NCBI GenBank assembly: GCA_045545595.1
Contig: JAZQBG010000010.1
Span: 1-64,000, forward strand
Length of the DNA stretch: 64,000 nucleotides
Reading direction: 5' to 3'
Source: SIG205 sp045545595
GTDB lineage: Bacteria > Bacillota_I > Bacilli_A > RF39 > UBA660
Shown: positions 52,990 to 62,390 of the stretch, one piece after another
How positions within the stretch are numbered: the stretch's first letter is position 1
Layout: the number at the start of each line of letters is the position of its first letter
The notes under the pieces: generated by a model
What the model was told of the DNA's origin: nothing
Database searches by the model: none
What the model saw: only the letters and a program-made list of their open reading frames with translations
Made by a program: the position numbers and the translations under genes

Positions 52990-53613
52990 ATGGGATGCCC
53001 AGAAAGTATATTAAATTTAATTGAAAGTTTTAAGAAATTGCCAGGAATAGGTGAAAAAAGTGCAGAAAGATTAGCATTTTCAATAATTGATTTTGAAAAA
53101 GAAGATGTTGAAACTTTTTCAGAATCTCTTTTGGCAGTTAAAAATAATATAAAAACTTGTACTAGGTGTAATCATATTACAGAAAATGAAGTGTGTGATT
53201 TATGTTTAGATAACACTAGAGATAAAAAAACATTATGTGTAGTAGAAGATGCTAAGAGTGTAATAATGTTTGAAAAATTATCAGTTTATAATGGATTATA
53301 TTTTGTTTTAGATGGTTTAATTTCACCACTAGATAAAATAGGTCCTGAGGACATCAATTTAGATAAATTGTTAGAAAGAATAAAAAATGAAAATATCAAT
53401 GAAGTAATCTTAGCTATTAAACCTACAATAGAAGGAGAAACTACATCGTTATATATTTTGAAATTACTAGAAGAAATGAATGCTACTTCTGAAGGAGAAA
53501 GTAAAGTAGAAGTGTCTAGAATTGCACATGGTATTCCACTAGGAGTAGATATGGAATATATTGATTCATTAACTCTAGAATTAGCGCTTCAAGATAGAAA
53601 AAAAATATCATAA
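52990..53613 (+). CDS. recR: recombination protein RecR
   Basis: A 207-residue RecR: helix-hairpin-helix LPGIGEKSAERL, zinc finger CTRCNHITENEVCDLC, Toprim core VVEDAKSVIMFE and the C-terminal RIAHGIPLGVDMEYID. It works with RecF and RecO. The protein is slightly longer than usual at its C-terminus. Confidence 0.96.
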   Translation: MGCPESILNLIESFKKLPGIGEKSAERLAFSIIDFEKEDVETFSESLLAVKNNIKTCTRCNHITENEVCDLCLDNTRDKKTLCVVEDAKSVIMFEKLSVYNGLYFVLDGLISPLDKIGPEDINLDKLLERIKNENINEVILAIKPTIEGETTSLYILKLLEEMNATSEGESKVEVSRIAHGIPLGVDMEYIDSLTLELALQDRKKIS

Positions 53614-53656
53614 ATATAAATTGTCCATCATAATAATTACTAAGAGGTGGACAAAG

Positions 53657-53845
53657 ATGCTCAAAAAAGTTTTTAGTATATTCAAAAAAGTAATATTAGC
53701 GGCTTTTATTTTATATGGATTCAATTTACTTATGTCTCCATTATCAGTAATAGTACCAATAAATCTAATCACTGTATCAACTGTTACAGCATTAGGTTTT
53801 CCTGGACTATTAGGTTTAATCATAATAATGTTAGTCGCTCTTTAA
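53657..53845 (+). CDS. bofA: BofA-like pro-sigma-K processing inhibitor
   Basis: A 62-residue membrane protein with two hydrophobic segments and the family end TVTALGFPGLLGLIIIMLV. BofA holds the SpoIVFB protease inactive until late sporulation. Start at 53657, with GAGGTGG upstream. Directly after recR, as in B. subtilis. Confidence 0.85.
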   Translation: MLKKVFSIFKKVILAAFILYGFNLLMSPLSVIVPINLITVSTVTALGFPGLLGLIIIMLVAL

Positions 53846-53861
53846 TTTAGGGGATGAAGTA

Positions 53862-54746
53862 ATGACAAATAAAAGTAATAATATTGGAATTGCGAATACA
53901 ATTTTAAAAAATTCAATTGAAAATAATAAACTATCTCATGCTTATTTATTTGAATTACAAGAAAATAATGATGAGATTGTTTTTTCTTTTCTAAAAAATA
54001 TAAATTGTCCAAGTAATTATTCGGAAAATTGTAATCTTTGTTCTATTTGTAATAGAATTAATAATAACAATTATCCAGCTATTAAAATTATCAAACCAGA
54101 TGGAATGTGGATAAAAAAAGAACAATTATTAGAATTACAAAAAGACTTTAGTAAAACTTCAATAGAATCAGATAAGATGATTTATGTTATATATGAAGCA
54201 GAAAAAATGAATAGTGCTTCAGCTAATACAATTTTAAAATTTTTAGAAGAACCTTCACCAGGAATAATCGCAATTCTTCTAACAAATAATGTTCATGAAG
54301 TAATTGATACTATTGTGTCTAGATGTCAAATAATAAATTGTAAATCAACAGTGTATGATATTGATAATTTATTTGACGAAGAAAAAATAAATTCTGTTGT
54401 GGACTTTATAAGTGAACTAGAAAAAAATAATGATGATATTATTGCTAAAATTCATGTTTTATGGAATAATATACTAAGTGAAAGAGAAGATATTAAAATT
54501 ACTTTTGAAATAATGTTTTTACTTTATTTTAATGCTATGCAGAGTAAGTTAGGTATTAATAATATAAGTGATAAATATATTAAAAATATTATAGATAATA
54601 ATTCATTGTATTCTATAAAAGAAAAAATAACTTTAATATCTGATATACGTGAGAACTTGAAGTTTAATGTCAATGTTGATATGTTAATGGACAAGTTTGT
54701 CATAAAGTTTAATGGAGTTGATAGTGATGGATATAGCAGTAATTAA
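53862..54746 (+). CDS. holB: DNA polymerase III delta-prime subunit
   Basis: A 294-residue clamp-loader subunit like HolB: SHAYLFELQENN at the start, a four-cysteine zinc module (CNLCSIC), VIYEAEKMNSASANTILKFL and the SRC motif VSRCQII. The Walker A lysine is absent, as expected for delta-prime. Overlaps ricT. Confidence 0.9.
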   Translation: MTNKSNNIGIANTILKNSIENNKLSHAYLFELQENNDEIVFSFLKNINCPSNYSENCNLCSICNRINNNNYPAIKIIKPDGMWIKKEQLLELQKDFSKTSIESDKMIYVIYEAEKMNSASANTILKFLEEPSPGIIAILLTNNVHEVIDTIVSRCQIINCKSTVYDIDNLFDEEKINSVVDFISELEKNNDDIIAKIHVLWNNILSEREDIKITFEIMFLLYFNAMQSKLGINNISDKYIKNIIDNNSLYSIKEKITLISDIRENLKFNVNVDMLMDKFVIKFNGVDSDGYSSN

Positions 54747-55521
54747 ATTAACTAATAAAGGTAAATTAATATTTGCTAGTTATGAAGATATAGAATTAGA
54801 AGTGGGTAAATATGTTGTTTTTGATATGGATAAAACATTAAATATTGGTAAAATAATTCAATTGGATAAAAACAGTAAAAAAAATATTGATGCAAAAATA
54901 GTAAGAATAGCATCAAAAAAAGATATAGATAATAATTTTAAAAATATAGAAGAAGCAAATAAAGCTCTAGCTAAATGTGAAAAGCTAATTAAAAAATATA
55001 ATCTTGATATGAGATTAATTGATGCTACATATACACTTGATAAAAAACAATTGGTTTTCCAATTTACATCTGATAATAGAGTTGACTTTAGAGAACTTGC
55101 TAAAGAACTTGCTAGTATCTATAAGACTAGAATTGAACTACGCCAAATAGGTGTACGTGATAAAGCAAAATGTATAGGTGGTATTGGTGTTTGTGGTAAA
55201 GAACTATGTTGTTCACAATACTTACATGAAATGGATACAGTATCTATTAATATGGCTAAAAATCAAAAACTAGCACTTACACCTAGTAAAATAAATGGGT
55301 CATGTGGTAGATTACTTTGTTGTTTAAAATATGAGGATAAACAATATTGTACACTAAAAAAAGGTCTTCCTGAAGTAGGTGAAGAAGTAGAAACGGAATT
55401 TGGAAAAGGTACTGTTGAAGCAGTAGACATATGTAATAGAACATATAAAGTTAGTGTACCTTCACATGGTACTGTTGAAATAAAGAAAGAATTGGATACT
55501 AAAAATGAAAGTAACTCATAG
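54727..55521 (+). CDS. ricT: PSP1-domain protein RicT
   Basis: A 264-residue RicT (YaaT) with the cysteine-rich core GVCGKELCCSQYL and GSCGRLLCCLKYE that binds Fe-S clusters with RicA and RicF. The complex affects RNase Y maturation, competence and sporulation. Start at 54727, after GGAGTTGATAGTG. Overlaps both neighbours. Confidence 0.93.
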   Translation: MDIAVIKLTNKGKLIFASYEDIELEVGKYVVFDMDKTLNIGKIIQLDKNSKKNIDAKIVRIASKKDIDNNFKNIEEANKALAKCEKLIKKYNLDMRLIDATYTLDKKQLVFQFTSDNRVDFRELAKELASIYKTRIELRQIGVRDKAKCIGGIGVCGKELCCSQYLHEMDTVSINMAKNQKLALTPSKINGSCGRLLCCLKYEDKQYCTLKKGLPEVGEEVETEFGKGTVEAVDICNRTYKVSVPSHGTVEIKKELDTKNESNS

Positions 55522-56224
55522 TTTGTTAGAATATGATAATTTACAAATAGTTCAAGACACTGATTATTTTAATTTTTCATTAGATTCGGTACTACTACCT
55601 AATTTTGTAACACTAAATAAAAATATAAGTAATATATTAGATTTATGTACAGGCAACGCACCAATTCCTATGATATTAACAACTAAGACTGATGCTAAAA
55701 TATACGGTGTAGAGTTACAAAAAGAAATATATGAATTAGCTTCTGAATCTGTTGAATTAAATAAACTAAATAATAAAATTGAACTAATAAATAAAAATAT
55801 TAATGATATTCTAGATGACTTTGAAACAGAAACGTTTGATGTAATAACATGTAATCCACCATATTTTGAAAATCATGAACTAAATAGAAAAAATGATAAT
55901 GAAATAAAATCTATTGCGCGTCATGAAATATATATGCAATTAGAAGATATATTTAGAATATCCAAAAAATTATTAAAAAATAATGGAGTAGTTGCGATTG
56001 TACATAGACCAGATAGATTAGTTGAAATTATTGAAACAATGAAAAAATACAATATAGAACCTAAAAGATTACAATTTATATATCCAAATGAGAACAAAGA
56101 ATCAAATATGATTTTAATTGAAGGCAAAAAGAATGGTAATAAAGGTTTAAAAATATTAAAACCTTTATTTGTTCATAAAGACAATGGAGATTACAGAAAA
56201 GAAATATTAGATATGTTTAAGTAG
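55505..56224 (+). CDS. tRNA1(Val) adenine N6-methyltransferase-like (YabB/TrmN6)
   Basis: A 239-residue N6-adenine methyltransferase: SAM motif LDLCTGNAPIPMIL and catalytic CNPPYF. The gene sits between ricT and rsmI, the place of yabB in B. subtilis. Substrate by family: A37 of tRNA-Val. Overlaps ricT by 17 bases. Confidence 0.88.
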   Translation: MKVTHSLLEYDNLQIVQDTDYFNFSLDSVLLPNFVTLNKNISNILDLCTGNAPIPMILTTKTDAKIYGVELQKEIYELASESVELNKLNNKIELINKNINDILDDFETETFDVITCNPPYFENHELNRKNDNEIKSIARHEIYMQLEDIFRISKKLLKNNGVVAIVHRPDRLVEIIETMKKYNIEPKRLQFIYPNENKESNMILIEGKKNGNKGLKILKPLFVHKDNGDYRKEILDMFK

Positions 56225-56232
56225 GTGATAAC

Positions 56233-57078
56233 ATGCAAAGACAAAAAAGTTATGACAATACACCAACACTGTACATACTACCTACACCAATTGGTAATTT
56301 AGATGACATAACTTATAGAACTATTAAAGTGTTAAATGAAGTAGAGGTTGTTTTTTGTGAAGATACTAGAATTACAAGACAACTTTTAAATCATTTGAAT
56401 ATTGAAAATAAAAAGCTTATTTCAAATCATAAATATAATGAGTTTGCAATTAAAGAAAAAATATTAGAACATTTAAATAGTGGTAATTCTATTGCGCTAG
56501 TATCCGATAGAGGTACTCCTGGAATAAGTGATCCTGGTTTTGTTGCAGTAGAATGCGCTATAGAAAACGATTATAACGTAGTATGTTTGCCTGGCGCAAA
56601 CGCTTTAATTCCAGCTCTTGTAATGTCTGGATTAGAAACTCAACCATTCTTGTTTTATGGATTTTTAAATAGTAAAAGTTCTAAACAAAAAGAAGAATTA
56701 GAAAATTTAAAGAATCAGGAATCTACAATAATATTTTATGAGGCACCTCATAGATTAAAATCAACATTAGAAAACATATGTAAAGTATTTGGTGATAGAC
56801 ATATTGCTTTAGTAAGAGAAATAAGTAAATTACACGAAGAAGTAATTAGAAGTAATATCTCTGAAATAGTAGATATAGCAGACACTCTTAAAGGTGAATT
56901 TGTTATTATTGTTGAGAAATATATTAAAGAAGACGTAGACTATTCAAAAACTTCTGTATTAGATCATATAAATCAATATATTGAACAAGGACTTTCTTCT
57001 AACGATGCAATTAAAAAAGTCGCAAAAGATAGAAATGTTCCAAAAAATGATGTGTATAAAGAATATCATAAAAGGTGA
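56233..57078 (+). CDS. rsmI: 16S rRNA 2'-O-ribose C1402 methyltransferase RsmI
   Basis: A 281-residue tetrapyrrole-methylase-fold enzyme: LPTPIGNLDDITYRTI, EDTRITRQLLNHL, SDRGTPGISDPG and FYEAPHRL. It methylates C1402 of 16S rRNA with SAM. AGGTG ribosome site 5 bases upstream. Confidence 0.96.
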   Translation: MQRQKSYDNTPTLYILPTPIGNLDDITYRTIKVLNEVEVVFCEDTRITRQLLNHLNIENKKLISNHKYNEFAIKEKILEHLNSGNSIALVSDRGTPGISDPGFVAVECAIENDYNVVCLPGANALIPALVMSGLETQPFLFYGFLNSKSSKQKEELENLKNQESTIIFYEAPHRLKSTLENICKVFGDRHIALVREISKLHEEVIRSNISEIVDIADTLKGEFVIIVEKYIKEDVDYSKTSVLDHINQYIEQGLSSNDAIKKVAKDRNVPKNDVYKEYHKR

Positions 57079-57086
57079 TGATATAA

Positions 57087-57650
57087 ATGAAATTAGTAGT
57101 AGGTATTGGAAACCCTGGTAAAGAATATGAATACACTAGACATAACATTGGATTTGATACAATTGACATGTTAGCAAGTAAATTAAATATTACTACCAGC
57201 AAAGAAAAATTTAATGGTGTATACTTTGAAACAATAATTAATGGAGAAAAAGTATTATTATTAAAACCACAAAGTTATGTTAATCTTAGTGGTACAGTAG
57301 TTAGAAAATTTATGGATTATTTTAAAATAGATGTTGAAGATATATTAGTAGTAGTTGATGACTTAGACCAAAAAATAGGAAATTACAAATTAAAAAGCAA
57401 TAGTTCTTCTGGTGGTCATAATGGTCTTAAAAATATTGAACAAAATCTAGGTACTAAAGATTATAAACGTTTAAAAATAGGAATTGATAATGGTAATAAA
57501 GATAATGTTGTTGATTATGTCTTAGGTAGATTTGGTAAAGAAGAAAGAACTATTATTGATAAAGTTATAGAAATTGGTGCTGAAATAATACTAGATTTTA
57601 CTAATACTGATTTTAATAAATTAATGACAAAATATAACAAAAAAATGTGA
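57087..57650 (+). CDS. pth: peptidyl-tRNA hydrolase
   Basis: A 187-residue Pth: GIGNPGKEYEYTRHNIGFD with the catalytic His, LKPQSYVNLSG and the GGHNGLKNIEQNLGT loop. It frees tRNA from dropped-off peptides. Directly before mfd, as spoVC is in B. subtilis. Confidence 0.97.
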   Translation: MKLVVGIGNPGKEYEYTRHNIGFDTIDMLASKLNITTSKEKFNGVYFETIINGEKVLLLKPQSYVNLSGTVVRKFMDYFKIDVEDILVVVDDLDQKIGNYKLKSNSSSGGHNGLKNIEQNLGTKDYKRLKIGIDNGNKDNVVDYVLGRFGKEERTIIDKVIEIGAEIILDFTNTDFNKLMTKYNKKM

Positions 57651-57676
57651 TATAAAAATATCATGAGGTGATAAGT

Positions 57677-60600
57677 ATGAACTTATTTGACAACTTAATA
57701 GATGTTTCATACATATCTGGTAAAACAGCTATTGATGGAATTAATAATGGAATTGAACCTCTATATTTATATAACTTATATAAAAAGGCCAATAGAGGTC
57801 TTTTTGTCGTTACTTCATCTTTATATGAAGCTAACAAATTATATAATTCACTATACTGTTATACTAAAGATGTTTTATTATTTCCAATGGATGATTTTCT
57901 AACAACTAGAATTGCGACAATAAGTCCAGAATTAAAAAGTGTTAGACTTTCAACAATAAATGAATTAATCAATAATGGTAATAAAATAGTAATCACACAC
58001 TTAATGGGATTTCTTAAGTTTTTACCTAATAAAGCTTCTAGTAAGAAAAATATATTACAAATAGAAAAGGGTAAAAATTATAAAAGGGAAGACTTATTAG
58101 TTAATCTAGATGAATTGGGTTACAATAGAGATACTATTGTTACAAATACAGGGGAGTATGCAGTTAGAGGATACATACTTGACTTGTTCCCAGTAAATGA
58201 ACAAAATCCAATACGTATAGAATTCTTTGATGATGAAATAGAATCTATAAGAAGTTTTGACTATGAAACACAATTGTCAATTAAAGAATTAAATAATATT
58301 GAAATACGTCCTTTTAATGAAGTGAATATTAATAAAGAACATAGTTCATTACTTGATTATGTTGAAAATCCTATATTAATTTATTTTGACTATAATAAAA
58401 TTAAGAATAGTTATAAAAGTTTAGTATCAGAAATGTTTGAATATAATGAACGTAATGATACAGATGAAGTTTATATGCACGACTTTGATGAGTTATCAAT
58501 AAGTGATGAAATCTTTGTTTTTAAAACTGATAACATGTTAGATGGTATTAAACTAAATGATAAGATACAATTGTTTTCATCATCGGTACCTGAATTTAAT
58601 GGCAATATAGAAAATATTAAAGATTATATTTATGAAACAATTGATAAAAATAAAACAGTCATTATCTGTTTTGATACTGAAAAGCAATTAAAAAACTTTA
58701 ATGAATATATTTCAGAAGACTCTATTATTACTAATGAAAATAATATTATAGAAAATAAAATAAATCTTGTAATGAAACAAATTGTTACTGGTTTCACTTA
58801 TGATAAGTATGTAATATTGAGTTCAAATGATTTATATGGCAATATCTCAAATAAAAATCATATTAAGAGTAATTATAAATATGGTACTAAGATAAAAGAT
58901 ATTAACAAATTAAATATTGGTGATTATGTAGTTCATAATATACATGGTATAGGTGTATACTGTGGTATAGTAACTCTTCCTAAGGGTGATATTAAAAAAG
59001 ATTACCTAAAATTAAAGTATAAAGGTAATGATGTTTTATATATTCCTGTGGAAAAAATAGATTTAATTAGTAAGTATTCTTCAAATGAAGGTGCGGCACC
59101 TAAAATTAATAAGTTAGGAAGTACTGAATGGGAGAAGACTAAGCTAAGAGTTAAATCTAAAGTTAAAAATATTGCGCAAGACCTACTTAAGTTATATGCT
59201 GAAAGAGAAGCAAGAAAAGGTTTTGCTTTCTTGCCGGATTCAGAAGAACAAATATTATTTGAAAATGAGTTTTCATATACTCCTACTAATGATCAAATGC
59301 TTGCAGTTAGACAAATTAAAGAAGACATGGAAAAAGAAACACCAATGGATAGATTACTTTGCGGAGATGTTGGTTTTGGTAAAACAGAAGTTGCGTTTAG
59401 AGCTGCCTTTAAAGCTATAATGAGTGGTAAGCAAGTAGCATATCTTTGTCCAACTACAATTCTATCTAGTCAACACTATAAAAACGCTATAGAACGCTTT
59501 AAATCATTTCCTATTAATATTGGACTATTAAATAGATTTGTTACTCCTAAGAAAGTAAATGACACCTTAGAAGGTCTTAAAAATGGTACAGTTGACTTTG
59601 TAATTGGTACACATAGATTATTAAGTAAAGATGTTGAATTTAAAGATTTAGGATTATTGATAATAGATGAAGAACAACGATTTGGTGTTACTCATAAAGA
59701 AAAGATAAAAGAAATTAAAAGTAATGTAGACGTTTTAACACTTTCTGCAACTCCTATACCTAGAACACTACAAATGTCTATGGTAGGGATTAGAAATTTA
59801 TCATTAATAGAAACTGCGCCTGTTGATAGGTATCCTGTTCAAACTTATGTATTACCAGAAAATAAAAGTATAATAAAAGATGTAATCTATAAAGAACTAA
59901 GCAGAGAAGGTCAAGTATTTTTACTGTTTAACAGTGTAGAACAAATTGTAAACAAGTATTATGAAATATCAAAAATGATACCTGAAGCTAAAGTTACTTA
60001 TGCACATGGACAAATGAGTAGACAAGAATTAGAAGATAGAATGCAGTCATTCATTAATCATGAATATGATATTCTGATTTGTACTACAATCATTGAAACA
60101 GGTATTGATATACCTAATGCGAATACGTTAATTATTTTAGATGCAGACCACTTTGGTCTTAGCCAGTTATATCAAATTAGAGGTAGAGTTGGTCGTACTA
60201 ATAAAATAGGATATGCTTATCTAATGTATGATGAAAGAAAAGTATTAAATGATGTTGCATCTAAAAGATTACAAGTTATTAAGGATTTCACTGAATTAGG
60301 AAGTGGATTTAGTATCGCAATGCGTGACTTATCTATTAGAGGTGCGGGAGATATACTAGGTAGTGAACAAGCTGGGTTTATTGATACAATCGGTATTGAG
60401 TTATACATGAAGATGTTAAATGAGGAAGTTGCTAGAATTAAGGGTATAGAAGTCAAGGAAGAAGAAATTGATGAAAAACCTATGATAGAAGTAGATACCC
60501 ATATTTCTGATGACTATGTATCCGATGAAGATTTAAAAATTGAAATTCATAAAAAAATTAATGAAATTGATTCATATAATAAACTATTATCTGTCAAAAA

Positions 60601-60928
60601 AGAACTTGAAGATAGATTTGGAAAAATAAATGAAACAATGTTAATATACATGTATGAAGAATGGTTAGATAAACTAGCTAAACAACTAGGTATTCAAAGA
60701 TTTAACCAAACTAAAACATTTGTAGAATGTATATTTAGTGAAGAAACTAGTGATATGATTGATGGAGAAAAATTGTTCTATCAAGCAAACACTATTTCTA
60801 GAATGTTTAGATTCTCATATTCTAATAAAAAGATTAAGGTTATACTTGATACTATTAAACTAGATAAAAACTGGATTTATTATATGGTTGATTTATTAAA
60901 TGTGTTTGATACATATAAGAAAAGTTAG
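57677..60928 (+). CDS. mfd: transcription-repair coupling factor Mfd
   Basis: A 1083-residue DNA translocase that pushes stalled RNA polymerase off and recruits UvrA. UvrB-like N-terminus, RNA-polymerase-interacting domain (YVVHNIHGIGVYCGI), helicase motifs GDVGFGKTEVAFRAAF, DEEQRFGV, SATPIPRTLQ and QIRGRVGR, then the C-terminal TRCF domain. Shorter than the usual 1150-1180. Start at 57677 with GAGGTG upstream. Confidence 0.97.
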   Translation: MNLFDNLIDVSYISGKTAIDGINNGIEPLYLYNLYKKANRGLFVVTSSLYEANKLYNSLYCYTKDVLLFPMDDFLTTRIATISPELKSVRLSTINELINNGNKIVITHLMGFLKFLPNKASSKKNILQIEKGKNYKREDLLVNLDELGYNRDTIVTNTGEYAVRGYILDLFPVNEQNPIRIEFFDDEIESIRSFDYETQLSIKELNNIEIRPFNEVNINKEHSSLLDYVENPILIYFDYNKIKNSYKSLVSEMFEYNERNDTDEVYMHDFDELSISDEIFVFKTDNMLDGIKLNDKIQLFSSSVPEFNGNIENIKDYIYETIDKNKTVIICFDTEKQLKNFNEYISEDSIITNENNIIENKINLVMKQIVTGFTYDKYVILSSNDLYGNISNKNHIKSNYKYGTKIKDINKLNIGDYVVHNIHGIGVYCGIVTLPKGDIKKDYLKLKYKGNDVLYIPVEKIDLISKYSSNEGAAPKINKLGSTEWEKTKLRVKSKVKNIAQDLLKLYAEREARKGFAFLPDSEEQILFENEFSYTPTNDQMLAVRQIKEDMEKETPMDRLLCGDVGFGKTEVAFRAAFKAIMSGKQVAYLCPTTILSSQHYKNAIERFKSFPINIGLLNRFVTPKKVNDTLEGLKNGTVDFVIGTHRLLSKDVEFKDLGLLIIDEEQRFGVTHKEKIKEIKSNVDVLTLSATPIPRTLQMSMVGIRNLSLIETAPVDRYPVQTYVLPENKSIIKDVIYKELSREGQVFLLFNSVEQIVNKYYEISKMIPEAKVTYAHGQMSRQELEDRMQSFINHEYDILICTTIIETGIDIPNANTLIILDADHFGLSQLYQIRGRVGRTNKIGYAYLMYDERKVLNDVASKRLQVIKDFTELGSGFSIAMRDLSIRGAGDILGSEQAGFIDTIGIELYMKMLNEEVARIKGIEVKEEEIDEKPMIEVDTHISDDYVSDEDLKIEIHKKINEIDSYNKLLSVKKELEDRFGKINETMLIYMYEEWLDKLAKQLGIQRFNQTKTFVECIFSEETSDMIDGEKLFYQANTISRMFRFSYSNKKIKVILDTIKLDKNWIYYMVDLLNVFDTYKKS

Positions 60929-60956
60929 AATTTAATTTTTGATAAATTCTAACTTT
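60921..60956. terminator. bidirectional terminator between mfd and ppa
   Basis: Perfect 14-bp stem (60921-60934 and 60943-60956), T-run on the plus strand and A/T-rich ends. Confidence 0.85.
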
Positions 60957-61449
60957 CTTTTTTTATACTTCTAATATATAAATCTCTATTTTCTTGTAAT
61001 AGTTTTAATGCATCTTCTTTACCATGATAATCTTTTATTTCAACTTTGATTTTTTGTAATGTTTTATAGGTTTTAAAAAAATCTTTAATTATCTCTAAAG
61101 TAGTGTCAGGGATATCACTTAATTCTTTAACATGATCATATCTTGGATCTTTATCAACAACTGCGATTACTTTTTGATCAGCTTCGCCATTATCTATTAC
61201 ATCTAGATATCCAACAATTCTTGCGTCAACTATACAACCTGGAAAAGTTTTCTCGGTTGACAATACTAATATATCTAAAGGATCACCATCAAGTGATAAA
61301 GTTTTATCAATATAACCATATTCAGCAGGATAACTCATAGTTGTATATAAAACTCTATCTAATTTAATTCTATTTCTTTCTTTATCTATCTCATATTTAT
61401 TTTTTGTTCCCATTGGAATCTCTATAATTGCTTCAACCACATTATTCAT
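60949..61449 (-). CDS. ppa: inorganic pyrophosphatase, class I
   Basis: A 166-residue soluble class I pyrophosphatase: EIPMGTKNKYEID, YPAEYGYIDKTLSLDGDPLDILV (the DxDPxD metal site) and DKDPRY. It drives biosynthesis forward by removing PPi. Convergent with mfd; the only leftward gene right of the origin in this window. Confidence 0.95.
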   Translation of the reverse strand: MNNVVEAIIEIPMGTKNKYEIDKERNRIKLDRVLYTTMSYPAEYGYIDKTLSLDGDPLDILVLSTEKTFPGCIVDARIVGYLDVIDNGEADQKVIAVVDKDPRYDHVKELSDIPDTTLEIIKDFFKTYKTLQKIKVEIKDYHGKEDALKLLQENRDLYIRSIKKES

Positions 61450-61510
61450 TTTAATCCTTCTTTCTAACTCTAATAACAGTTTATCATAAATACTTAAAAA
61501 AATAAAATTT

Positions 61511-61539
61511 TTGCTTGATATATTGGTATATTTTACTAT
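61511..61539 (+). promoter_or_regulatory. promoter of spoVT
   Basis: TTGCTT (61511-61516), 17-base spacer, TACTAT (61534-61539). It reads as a sigma-A type; a sigma-G promoter, usual for spoVT, is not obvious. Confidence 0.5.
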
Positions 61540-61578
61540 TTAGGAAACAGAATAAATTTTAGAAAGAGAGGTAACAAA

Positions 61579-62112
61579 ATGAAAGCAACTGGTGTTGTAA
61601 GAAGGATAGATGAACTAGGACGTATTGTTATACCAAAAGAAATAAGAAAAAATTTAAAAATTAGAGATGGTGAATCAATAGAGATATTTACTGATAATTT
61701 AAATCAAATTATTTTAAAAAAATATTCTTTATCAGAAGATTATACTATAATTATTCAAAGTTATGTAGAGGCTATACATCAAACATTAAAGAAAGATATA
61801 TTAATAACAGATAGGGATAAATTTATAACTGGAATTAGCGAATATAAAAAAGAATGTGAGAATAGGGATATTAGTGATTATCTTCTTAGAATTATTGACA
61901 AACGAGAAATAACAAAAGAAAATGAGAATGGTGAAATAGAACTATGTAGTGGGAAAAGATATAGTGGAAAATATTTAGCATATCCAATAATATCTTCAGG
62001 AGAAGCTATTGGACTTATAATTCTTTTATCTAAAAATGAGCAAATCACTAAAGAAGAAGAAAATGTAATTCAAGTAGCAGCTAACTTTTTAGGAAAATAT
62101 ATTGAAAATTAA
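61579..62112 (+). CDS. spoVT: stage V sporulation protein T
   Basis: A 177-residue AbrB-type regulator: swapped-hairpin DNA-binding domain MKATGVVRRIDELGRIVIPK (1-50) and a C-terminal GAF-like domain. SpoVT tunes sigma-G genes in the forespore. Its place after mfd is as in B. subtilis. The last codons overlap the -35 of the metG T-box promoter. Confidence 0.93.
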   Translation: MKATGVVRRIDELGRIVIPKEIRKNLKIRDGESIEIFTDNLNQIILKKYSLSEDYTIIIQSYVEAIHQTLKKDILITDRDKFITGISEYKKECENRDISDYLLRIIDKREITKENENGEIELCSGKRYSGKYLAYPIISSGEAIGLIILLSKNEQITKEEENVIQVAANFLGKYIEN

Positions 62113-62130
62113 TTTTAATTTGTGTATAAT
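62102..62130 (+). promoter_or_regulatory. promoter of the metG T-box leader
   Basis: TTGAAA (62102-62107), 17-base spacer, TATAAT (62125-62130). The -35 uses the last sense codons of spoVT. Confidence 0.75.
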
Positions 62131-62136
62131 ATGCAT

Positions 62137-62375
62137 ATATTTTATTTAGTTATTTGCGTTGAAGGAAAGAGTATATAACATTTACATTCATAGAGAGTTT
62201 ATGTATGGTGAAAATAGACATTGTAAAGTTATAGAAGATGGTTCTGGAGCAAATCGTATATATGCGTTAAAATCTCAAGTGTATAATGTTAATTATAAAT
62301 TAAGGTGGTACCGCGAAATAGATTCGTCCTTATGTTTGGAAGAGTCTATTTTTTATTTTAATAAAATAGAATTTA
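62137..62375 (+). promoter_or_regulatory. T-box riboswitch upstream of metG
   Basis: The T-box sequence AAGGTGGTACCGCG (62313-62326) is exact. Its flanks can pair as an antiterminator (TTAAGG with TCCTTA), or AAATAGA (62326-62332) can pair with TCTATTT (62345-62351), followed by Ts, as terminator. Stem I runs from about 62155, with AGAGAG- and GTGAAAA-type elements and an AUG near 62203 as likely specifier. Uncharged tRNA-Met would allow metG transcription. The 278-base gap between spoVT and metG is this leader; an 80-codon frame inside it is not a gene. Confidence 0.92.
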
Positions 62376-62390
62376 AAAGGAGAGAGAAAA

